A DNA stretch of 24,274 nucleotides from a virus. Positions 7,833 to 13,543 of the stretch are shown one piece after another (the stretch's first letter is position 1; every line of letters starts with the position of its first letter). The stretch spans positions 1 to 24,274 of the IMG/VR virus record IMGVR_UViG_3300010885_011255, one strand, 5' to 3'. The position numbers were made by a program, and so were the translations under genes. Below the pieces are notes generated by a model that saw nothing but the letters and a program-made list of their open reading frames with translations, searched no databases and was not told the origin of the DNA.

Positions 7833-8255
7833 ATGTCCCCAGATCGCGACCCCACCCCCGGCGAGCTCCGAGTTATGCTCGAGCACATTACTCGTGTGCT
7901 TGAAACCATGCAAGCTCAAATGGCTACCCGTGAGTTTGTCAACCTCAAGTTCGACTCATACAACGAGCGCATCACGAGGGTGGAACGCGATCTTAAGGAT
8001 TCAGATATCGACAATGCCAAATCAGTCACGGAGTTGAAAAAAGACGTAGCCAGTCAGATCCGTGAGTCGGATATCGAGCGTCAATCAATGAGCGCCGATA
8101 TCCACTCGCGGATTGACGACATCATTGAAGACCAAAAAATACAGCGACGAACGATTGACGGACAGCGTCATAGCAAGAATCAGGCAATTGGTATTGCCGT
8201 CTTGGGAGCCGTCTTGAGCATCATTGTTGGTATCGTCACAAATATCTTCGTTTAA
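7833..8255 (+). CDS. Coiled-coil protein with C-terminal membrane anchor, XhlA-like
   Basis: This 140-residue protein has a long charged helical region (about 10-115) with heptad-like spacing, rich in Asp, Glu, Arg and Lys. One C-terminal hydrophobic segment, about 117-138 (IGIAVLGAVLSIIVGIVTNI), is followed by only a couple of residues. This coiled coil plus C-terminal anchor is the shape of the XhlA/haemolysin family that assists holins in several Gram-positive phages. Its position three bases after the endolysin stop supports a lysis role. A structural tether to the membrane is an alternative. The start is the ATG directly after the endolysin stop, with only weak ribosome-binding sequence. 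Assignment rests on topology and context, not on a catalytic motif. Confidence 0.6.
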   Translation: MSPDRDPTPGELRVMLEHITRVLETMQAQMATREFVNLKFDSYNERITRVERDLKDSDIDNAKSVTELKKDVASQIRESDIERQSMSADIHSRIDDIIEDQKIQRRTIDGQRHSKNQAIGIAVLGAVLSIIVGIVTNIFV

Positions 8256-8300
8256 TCACCATTAGTCTGATAGACTTTACCTCAGGTATTACAATTACTT

Positions 8301-8305
8301 GGAGG
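8301..8305 (+). promoter_or_regulatory. Ribosome binding site fixing the start at 8311
   Basis: GGAGG lies five bases before the ATG at 8311. A longer reading from TTG at 8299 would place this site inside the coding region, so the ATG is preferred. Confidence 0.8.
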
Positions 8306-8310
8306 TTGCT

Positions 8311-8580
8311 ATGTCAAACGCAGACAAGGTTCGAGAAGTACTTAAAGGTCTGACGTCTCGCCAATGTAAAGTTGCACAGTGTGTCGATGATCAGGACACT
8401 GAGACCCAAGATCTCTTCAACGAGATTATGTGGATGGCAAAGAACAGCAAGAACCGCCCCACCAACTATCAACTTGCTCAGGCGCTTCGTACTCTCGGAT
8501 ATGAGATTTCTGACGCAACCATGGACAGACACCGTCGCAAGACGTGCGTCTGTTTTGCATATCTAGTAGAGAAAGCATAA
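8311..8580 (+). CDS. Small HTH-like protein, possible DNA-binding regulator or partner of the phosphoesterase
   Basis: The 89-residue product has a helical C-terminal half, NYQLAQALRTLGYEISDATMDRH at 52-74 (split: NYQLAQALRTLG, then YEISDATMDRH). This resembles a helix-turn-helix in which LAQAL starts the first helix and ISDATMDRH is the recognition helix, followed by basic RRK. Four cysteines (19, 24, 79, 81) are spaced C-x4-C and C-x-C and might bind metal, which is uncertain. Its stop overlaps the start of the metallophosphoesterase (TAATG), indicating translational coupling and a shared task. A family name cannot be given. Alternatives are a small terminase-like or replication accessory protein. 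Confidence 0.6.
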   Translation: MSNADKVREVLKGLTSRQCKVAQCVDDQDTETQDLFNEIMWMAKNSKNRPTNYQLAQALRTLGYEISDATMDRHRRKTCVCFAYLVEKA

Positions 8581-9779
8581 TGAGCGACGAATTAAAAAAG
8601 ACCTTGGCTGACTTGGTTTCTCCCGGACAGAATGGTTCGGACATCAAGCAGACCGGAACTCCAGAGTCATGGCGTCCCCGCGTTGAGCTAGGACCCGATG
8701 GTGGGTTCATAATCTCTACCGCTAACGCCGAAGGTAACACCCCCGGTGCTGAAGAAATTCTGCGTGAGCGTGGCCTCGATCCTGCTGAGTGGATTGTGAC
8801 ATCTGTTCGTAAAGGATCGTGGCAGACTTTCCACGGAGACTGGCTGGAATCCGTTCGCGTCAATGTCACTCCTGCTCGAGGAGTTGTAGAGCGTGACTTT
8901 GATCTTGAAGATCTTGTTGACCACATTAGAACGTGGCGTCCCGGGAAGGGGATCAAGACTGCTACTGGCACCGGAGCCTACGCTCACGTCGGTGCTGACA
9001 AACAAATTGGTAAAAAGTCTGGCGCTGGCGGAACTAATCAGACTGTAGGTCGTATCCTTGAGGGGACTCGACGAAGCGTGGAACGATTTGAGGGGCTTCA
9101 GAAGATGGGTATCTCTATGGGAACCATTGTTCTTCCTGAACTTGGGGACCACGTCGAGGGAAATGTCTCTCAGAATGGACGTCTCCAAGGGCTGGCCTCA
9201 TCAGACCTCGGACAGACAGAGCAAGTACGCGTTGCTCGACGTCTCTTACTTCAGCAAATAAAAACATTTGCTCCTTACGCTGAACGACTGATTGTCCCTG
9301 TAGTCAACGGAAACCACGACGAGGTTACTCGTCAAGTGGCCGCCGACCCTGCTGACGGCTGGAACGTTGAGATTGCTTCGGCAGTTCAGGATGCCTGCGC
9401 CGAGAACCCTGCCCTGCAACACGTCGAGTTCCGATTCCCCGCCTCTGGACACCAGACACTTGTTACTGAAATCTGCGGAACTCACTTGGGAATGTTCCAC
9501 GGACACCAGTTCTCACGCGACGTAGAGAAGTATCTCAACGGACAGGCCATGGGCCAGACAGCTCTAGGCGGTGCAGACCTTTGGATTAGTGGACACTATC
9601 ACCACTTTAAGTCACAGGACGTTGGGTCCCGTCTCTGGGTACAGGCTCCGACAGTGGATCCTGGCTCGGACTGGTATCGCGATCGAACAGGAGCATCCTC
9701 GCGTCCCGGCTTCTTGACGCTTGTCTTCGGTGGAGACTACGATCCTCGGGAGTTTATCAGTATTCTTGCAGTGGACTAA
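8580..9779 (+). CDS. Calcineurin-like metallophosphoesterase (possible nuclease)
   Basis: The preferred start is the ATG overlapping the preceding stop, giving 399 residues. The N-terminal third (about 1-125) is a separate domain with many charged residues. The rest has the metallophosphoesterase signature in order: ADKQIGK (D-x-Q where D-x-H is usual), LGDHVEGN, GNHDE, FHGHQF and SGHYHH, which together supply a dimetal site. Family members include SbcD/Mre11 nucleases and nucleotide phosphatases; nothing here separates these options, though a nuclease or phosphodiesterase acting on nucleic acid fits a phage. Upstream coupling to an HTH-like protein hints at action on DNA. It ends tail to tail with the WhiB gene, with a 3-base overlap (9777-9779). 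The fold is secure; the substrate is not. Confidence 0.87.
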   Translation: MSDELKKTLADLVSPGQNGSDIKQTGTPESWRPRVELGPDGGFIISTANAEGNTPGAEEILRERGLDPAEWIVTSVRKGSWQTFHGDWLESVRVNVTPARGVVERDFDLEDLVDHIRTWRPGKGIKTATGTGAYAHVGADKQIGKKSGAGGTNQTVGRILEGTRRSVERFEGLQKMGISMGTIVLPELGDHVEGNVSQNGRLQGLASSDLGQTEQVRVARRLLLQQIKTFAPYAERLIVPVVNGNHDEVTRQVAADPADGWNVEIASAVQDACAENPALQHVEFRFPASGHQTLVTEICGTHLGMFHGHQFSRDVEKYLNGQAMGQTALGGADLWISGHYHHFKSQDVGSRLWVQAPTVDPGSDWYRDRTGASSRPGFLTLVFGGDYDPREFISILAVD

Positions 9780-10237
9780 CTTAGTCCATACTGCGAACGG
9801 TAGCCATCGACTGAGTTTGCGCTGGTTCTACTGATCCACGTAAACGCACAACGTGAGCAGGTTACCGTTCGTCTTACTGTCCACCGTCCTCCACCAGGAA
9901 TATCAATCTGTCCGGTGTGAAGAAACTCTGTATCAGCGTTGCAATAAAGGCAGTACGGAGCTTCGCCCTTCTTAGTTCGACGTACTTCGCGCTCGTCTTC
10001 TGTGAGACAGAGCACATCACGAATTTCGTCTTGTGACGCTCCACCCCAGACTCCCCAAATCTCTCGATTATTGAGGGCCTTAGAGAGACACTTTTTTCTG
10101 ACAGGGCACGACATACAGAGAGTCTTGGCTTGCTCGACCTCGTCCTCATTGTCTGAGAAGAAAAAGTTTATCTTCGACTTATTGCTCTCCTGAGCACACG
10201 CAGCTTCATCTAACCATTCTTGTTCTTCATCAGACAT
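9776..10237 (-). CDS. WhiB-family iron-sulfur regulator fused to a C-terminal zinc ribbon
   Basis: The start chosen is the ATG at 10237, which overlaps the stop of the preceding gene by eight bases; a TTG at 10246 is the alternative. The 153-residue protein carries the Wbl iron-sulfur ligands Cys14, Cys41, Cys44, Cys50 (C...CxxCxxxxxC) and the turn GVWGG at 62-66. Wbl proteins bind a 4Fe-4S cluster and usually act with the primary sigma factor to alter transcription. A phage copy could redirect host RNA polymerase. Unlike typical 80-130-residue Wbl proteins, a second module follows: CLYC at 96-99 and CSRC at 127-130, a probable zinc ribbon with beta strands between. This extra domain might add DNA or RNA polymerase contacts. 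It is the last gene of its minus-strand unit. Confidence 0.9.
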   Translation of the reverse strand: MSDEEQEWLDEAACAQESNKSKINFFFSDNEDEVEQAKTLCMSCPVRKKCLSKALNNREIWGVWGGASQDEIRDVLCLTEDEREVRRTKKGEAPYCLYCNADTEFLHTGQIDIPGGGRWTVRRTVTCSRCAFTWISRTSANSVDGYRSQYGLS

Positions 10238-10559
10238 CAAGTCCAACCCATGTTCCTACTAAAATTGTGTCCACTAGATCTCCTCGAGGAGTCCATCCTT
10301 CGTGGTCACATATTTGTGGCTCATCGTCACCATCGACGTAGCCGAAATAACCTTTGTAAATATTTATGATGTCAACTACGCGGTATGCTTCACCAAGTCC
10401 ATCAACGAGCCCACTTCGCTGCACGGCTGAGACAAGCCCACCAAACACCGTCTCGTGATCGACGTCAACAAACTCTTCTGTATAATAGATTACTCGATGA
10501 TGAAGAGGGCAGTGATGGCCGCTCCACTCCATCCAGAGCACTTCACCGCGACGTTCCAA
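10230..10559 (-). CDS. Hypothetical protein, 109 residues, start uncertain
   Basis: I do not recognise this family. The frame runs from a TTG directly after the preceding stop (TAGTTG) to TGA at 10230-10232; a GTG at 10541 or ATG at 10532 are possible later starts. The product has a His/Cys-rich beginning (GHHCPLHHRVIYY), a central region with alternating hydrophobic residues suggestive of beta strands, and an acidic segment VDGDDEPQICDHEGW. Histidines and cysteines near residues 15-21 might bind a metal. It abuts the 142-residue gene and overlaps the WhiB start, so the three are probably one translationally linked set. Coding status is supported by this tight packing and the lack of any other explanation for the stretch. 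Confidence 0.6.
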   Translation of the reverse strand: MERRGEVLWMEWSGHHCPLHHRVIYYTEEFVDVDHETVFGGLVSAVQRSGLVDGLGEAYRVVDIINIYKGYFGYVDGDDEPQICDHEGWTPRGDLVDTILVGTWVGLDV

Positions 10560-10988
10560 CTAGACCACACGCTTCTCGAGCTTGCTCGGCGGGAGGTGGA
10601 CGCCATCAAGCAGAGGCTTACGGTCGTCGTCCGATCGGAACACAATGTCTCCATAGCGAATTCCGACAATCTTTCCGCGTCTTCCGTTGAGGCGTACTCC
10701 TTGATCGCCTGTAAACGCATCTGACTTGACGCGGATTAGGTCGGCAACCTTGAGGTCTCCCGGACGAGCGTCTACCCAAATCTCGTCTTTATACGGCTCT
10801 AGTACCGAGTGGCTCTGCGCGAGGTGTTTGAACAGGGTCAAGCCCTCTTCAATCTGTGCCGGGGTCAGCGCATCTGTGGCAATACCGTCCCATGCCTTTA
10901 ACAGCGCGACAGTTAATTTACCCACAGGGATACGAACTTTGGCTCCTGCCATTTGTTCGTCTACCCAAGAAAAGTCTACTTTAGACAT
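10560..10988 (-). CDS. Hypothetical protein with beta-rich C-terminal domain
   Basis: The 142-residue product starts at an ATG with a good AGGAG site four bases upstream. The first 60 residues are helical (VGKLTVALLKAWDGIATDAL, then PAQIEEGLTLFKHL). The second half looks like a small beta barrel: GDLKVADLIRVKSDAF, RLNGRRGKIVGIRYGDIVFR, ending in PPSKLEKRVV. The pattern of basic-Gly-Lys followed by beta strands resembles KOW/SH3-like nucleic-acid-binding barrels, but this is only a visual resemblance. It is the first gene after the terminator/promoter at 11013-11057, so it heads its own unit with the next unknown gene and WhiB. Confidence 0.7.
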   Translation of the reverse strand: MSKVDFSWVDEQMAGAKVRIPVGKLTVALLKAWDGIATDALTPAQIEEGLTLFKHLAQSHSVLEPYKDEIWVDARPGDLKVADLIRVKSDAFTGDQGVRLNGRRGKIVGIRYGDIVFRSDDDRKPLLDGVHLPPSKLEKRVV

Positions 10989-11012
10989 TGTTCTCCTAAG
11001 TTAAAGTGTACT

Positions 11013-11021
11013 TCTATTCTA
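11013..11021 (-). promoter_or_regulatory. Promoter-like TAGAATAGA for the WhiB unit
   Basis: On the minus strand TAGAAT (11016-11021) is followed by AGA, identical over nine bases to the site at 18344-18352. Transcription starting six to eight bases downstream would leave a leader of about 20 bases that includes the AGGAG site of the 142-residue gene. It begins only seven bases after the terminator stem, so the terminator occupies the -35 region. Confidence 0.5.
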
Positions 11022-11057
11022 CAACAAAATAGACCCAAACTCAGCGTTTGGGCCTAT
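11022..11057 (-). terminator. Rho-independent terminator after the DUF669-like gene
   Basis: Read on the minus strand, ATAGGCCCAAAC (11046-11057) pairs with GTTTGGGTCTAT (11029-11040) around the loop GCTGA. This is a 12-bp stem with one G-U pair, followed by the T-rich TTTGTTG. On the plus strand the same position is an A-C mismatch and no T-run follows, so termination is expected for minus-strand transcription only. It ends the long replication unit 16 bases after the stop at 11073. Confidence 0.75.
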
Positions 11058-11072
11058 CTTGTTGCTCACCGA

Positions 11073-11681
11073 TTAGAAAGGAGCGGAGGGGAGTGCACCA
11101 GGAATGGGGGGTGCACCAACCGGAGCAGCAACAGCTGGGGCGGGGGGAGCCACAGGAGCGCTGACAACGGGAGCAAGAGCCGGAGCAGGAGCGGCCACAG
11201 GGGGCGCAAAAGCAACGGCGGGGGCGGGCGCAGACACAGGAGCTGCGACGGTAGTCGCAACACCGGGCTGTGTCGAGATCGGGTAGAACATCTGGATCTC
11301 GTTGTTGATTTTACCCTGGTAGTCAGCCTGAGTGACCTGACCACGGAATGAACGACCAATCATGGCACGAGCAATCGTGTCAACGTCGGGGTTCTGAGCA
11401 AAAAACTCTTGGGTGAGTCCGAGTGCGCCCATCTTGCGAAAGAACATACCAAGAGCGGTAGGGTTCTCCGTGACGAGGACAAGGTTGTTCCACACACGAC
11501 GACGTGCGTGAGGGCCATCAATCACCTCAGTGGTGATCTTCCACATATCGCGGCCACTCTGGGCTTTCTTATATGAGGCTTCCTTGATGGTGAGGTTGTA
11601 GTCTCCTACGGGGAGGGGCTCAAAGGATGTACCGCTTTCAGCGGCTTCCTTAATTATTTCTCCCCAGTTGATCTGTGTCAC
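11073..11681 (-). CDS. DUF669-like putative single-stranded DNA-binding/recombination protein
   Basis: The 202-residue protein starts at GTG with AAGGAG five bases before it. Residues 1-135 match the DUF669 pattern: an N-terminal helix, FEPLPVGDYNLTIKEA (about 20-35), WKITTEVIDGPHARRRVWNNLVL (split across about 47-69), a helical part with GALGL, and GRSFRGQVTQADYQGKINNEI (about 109-129) as the closing beta strands. This family sits beside Sak4-like ATPases in many phages and is thought to bind single-stranded DNA. From about 140 a low-complexity tail of Ala, Pro and Val runs to a terminal Phe; SSB proteins often use a terminal Phe to dock partners, but the acidic residues usual there are absent. 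It is the last gene before the terminator. Confidence 0.72.
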   Translation of the reverse strand: MTQINWGEIIKEAAESGTSFEPLPVGDYNLTIKEASYKKAQSGRDMWKITTEVIDGPHARRRVWNNLVLVTENPTALGMFFRKMGALGLTQEFFAQNPDVDTIARAMIGRSFRGQVTQADYQGKINNEIQMFYPISTQPGVATTVAAPVSAPAPAVAFAPPVAAPAPALAPVVSAPVAPPAPAVAAPVGAPPIPGALPSAPF

Positions 11682-11707
11682 TTTATCTCCTTAGTAATCG
11701 GTTCTTG

Positions 11708-12463
11708 TTACTGGTCCGCACTCGGCTGAGTACGGGGTCCGAAAATCAAGTCTAGCATACGCTCTACTCCGAGGTCACCCTGTTCAACAATTGAACCGAG
11801 TCGGCCTTGTACGCGCTCGCCTGCTTCAAACTTTTCCGTGCGCTCAACGTACAGACGGCGAACCTTGTACGGTGGTTGCATGGGATCGGGATTCGGGAAT
11901 GTCTCGTTAGACAGGTATCCAAGGATATCGTAGAAGTACGGTGCCTGAGTTTTGAGCTGTCCTTGGAGGTAAGGGTGCATAACACCTTCACGCTCCTGAG
12001 CCATTGCCGTGAGAACGACAGCCTCGAGAGGTGCCGTCGGGTGCGAGGTGAGGTCACGAACGTCGCGGAGGAATGCTCCCATACGACGCAGGATTTCGCC
12101 CCACTGCTGCATCTTGACCGCATCCTGTCCTGCAATGTCGGTCATGTACTTGTCCTGCAACTCCGAGATGGAGTCAATAATCAGGGACTTGAACTGGTGC
12201 TTACCAGCCTGAAGCCACTGATAGGCCTTGAGCACAACGTGGAGGTCGCGAACGATCACAACGCAGGTGTCCCAAGTTCCGTCAGCCACCGGGGGTTCTT
12301 CCCGCATAGGGTCCCAGTATTTGACGTTGATGGGAAGGAAGCGGTGGCCGCCCTCCACATCGAGCATGAGACGGGGGTATGGTGCTGTGACGGCAAAAGT
12401 GGACTTACCCACCTTTGACGCGCCATAGATCATCATCGTCAGAGAGCGCTGAATATCAGACAC
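11708..12463 (-). CDS. Sak4-like RecA-fold ATPase (AAA_24), single-strand annealing/recombination
   Basis: The 251-residue protein begins at a GTG that overlaps the previous stop by one base (TAGTG), after AAAGG. Walker A is GASKVGKST at 14-22. LMLDVEGGHR at 32-41 follows, and the Walker B-like strand SLIIDSISEL is at 93-102 with Asp97. The region EVVLTAMAQEREGV (near residues 150-165) fits the RecA core. Size, motif spacing and context match phage Sak4-like ATPases, which are single-domain RecA paralogues implicated in annealing with a partner SSB-like protein, here probably the DUF669-like product just downstream. It lacks the DNA-binding extensions of full RecA. A DnaB-type helicase is unlikely because the chain is too short. 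Confidence 0.8.
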   Translation of the reverse strand: MSDIQRSLTMMIYGASKVGKSTFAVTAPYPRLMLDVEGGHRFLPINVKYWDPMREEPPVADGTWDTCVVIVRDLHVVLKAYQWLQAGKHQFKSLIIDSISELQDKYMTDIAGQDAVKMQQWGEILRRMGAFLRDVRDLTSHPTAPLEAVVLTAMAQEREGVMHPYLQGQLKTQAPYFYDILGYLSNETFPNPDPMQPPYKVRRLYVERTEKFEAGERVQGRLGSIVEQGDLGVERMLDLIFGPRTQPSADQ

Positions 12464-13398
12464 TATTCACTACCTTTCGGGTCGTCTTTTCCGTAATATG
12501 CATACGGGTCTGCAGCTTCGTAGCCCATTTCCAAAGCTGACTCTGCGGCACTTCCATCATCGATGAGAGGGCAGATAGCAAAGAATTCGCACTTCCACTT
12601 GCAGTCCCGGTTCGGACGAGGATAGGCCACTGCAAAGTGACTTTCGCCGTTGTCCAAAGCATCTTTAGTTCTTATCAAATCTGATACTACACCATGAAGT
12701 CGCTGCCAGAAGGCTCGCAACGTGTATACATTGTGTCGTACTTCGAATTGATCGTAGAACGGTGGCTTTGCGGTAGCAGTGCGCTTTACCTTCTTGAGGA
12801 GGGTAAAGAGACCACCTTCGCTTCGCTCATCCGTTCCCTCGTTCTGGGCATTCTCCAAGAGCATGTAAGTAAGAATTTGCTCATTCATGTGAGCAGTCTC
12901 GCCAAACTGAGTGAACGATCCGCCCACCGTCTTGAAATCGCGGAACATACGAACACCATCCGCCTTACGGCGAACTCGCATATCCAGTTTTCCTTGAAGT
13001 TCAACGCTACCGTCAAACATCGGCATGGTCAGGATCTCTTCCGTCGAGATAAACTCGAGGTCAGCGTCGATTCCTTCCTCCTCAACCCAGTCAAGGTAGC
13101 CTTCGAGCATGATACGACCAAGGTCGGCTTCTGTCTCGAAGTCGCTTGTGAACTCCGTCTGGGCCTCGACGAGCTTACGCTCCTCGTGAACAAGGCCAGC
13201 GTAGATGTCGAGAAGCGGAGAGTCAGTCGAGTAGTACTGATCCAGTGCCTCGTGGACACGAGATCCAAGAGCCAAGGGGCCGCTGTACTTCTTCTGCTTT
13301 GGCTTCAGACGTCGGTAGTAGGCCAGCCACCATTTACGGCGACAGTCCTTATACGTCTGAATCTCCGAGTTGGAGAGCGTGTAGGTTCCTTCTGTCAT
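12463..13398 (-). CDS. RecB/Cas4-like PD-(D/E)XK nuclease with iron-sulfur cysteines
   Basis: The 311-residue product has the RecB-family nuclease core: SNSEIQTYKDCRRKWW at 9-24, the helix with GSRVHE (His49), the strand GKLDMRV with Asp139, DFKT with Asp154 and Lys156, and the QxxxY motif (Gln174, Tyr178). Four cysteines, Cys19 and Cys266, Cys270, Cys276 (CKWKCEFFAIC), have the arrangement that holds a 4Fe-4S cluster in Cas4 and AddB proteins. The enzyme should trim DNA ends, producing single strands for annealing by the adjacent Sak4-like and DUF669-like proteins. There is no CRISPR array or cas gene here, so an adaptation role is not supported. AAGGGA lies eight bases before the ATG. All expected motifs are intact. 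Confidence 0.86.
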   Translation of the reverse strand: MTEGTYTLSNSEIQTYKDCRRKWWLAYYRRLKPKQKKYSGPLALGSRVHEALDQYYSTDSPLLDIYAGLVHEERKLVEAQTEFTSDFETEADLGRIMLEGYLDWVEEEGIDADLEFISTEEILTMPMFDGSVELQGKLDMRVRRKADGVRMFRDFKTVGGSFTQFGETAHMNEQILTYMLLENAQNEGTDERSEGGLFTLLKKVKRTATAKPPFYDQFEVRHNVYTLRAFWQRLHGVVSDLIRTKDALDNGESHFAVAYPRPNRDCKWKCEFFAICPLIDDGSAAESALEMGYEAADPYAYYGKDDPKGSE

Positions 13399-13410
13399 TT
13401 TGTAATTCCC

Positions 13411-13539
13411 TTATTTAGGAGGTGCCGGAACAAGTCGACGCTTTTCAGCATCGAACTGCTTGGGGTGTTTCTTAAATCCTTTACCATTCTGACGGTCGTT
13501 GTTACGAACGCCAGAAGACTTTCCTCTTTTTTTAGCCAC
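13411..13539 (-). CDS. 42-residue basic protein, unknown
   Basis: This short frame starts at GTG 13539, four bases after the SNF2 helicase stop, with AGGAGGGG upstream inside the helicase's last codons, and ends at TAA 13411-13413. The product begins VAKKRGKSSGVRNNDR and ends RRLVPAPPK. About a third of its residues are Lys or Arg and it has no hydrophobic core, so it is probably disordered until bound to nucleic acid or a partner. A longer reading from 13599 would overlap the helicase deeply and is not preferred. Position between helicase and nuclease suggests a small accessory to replication or repair. Function cannot be assigned. Confidence 0.6.
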   Translation of the reverse strand: MAKKRGKSSGVRNNDRQNGKGFKKHPKQFDAEKRRLVPAPPK

Positions 13540-13543
13540 GGCT

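Noticed and set aside
8264-8276. Small hairpin AGTCT-GAT-AGACT before the HTH-like gene as terminator
   Set aside because: Only five base pairs with a three-base loop and a short T-run; too weak to call. The overlap with ATAGACTT of the 4844 motif is noted but the -10 box is poor.
12463-13398. Cas4 of a CRISPR system
   Set aside because: The fold and Fe-S cysteines are shared with RecB-like phage nucleases; no array, Cas1 or Cas2 is present and the neighbours are recombination genes.
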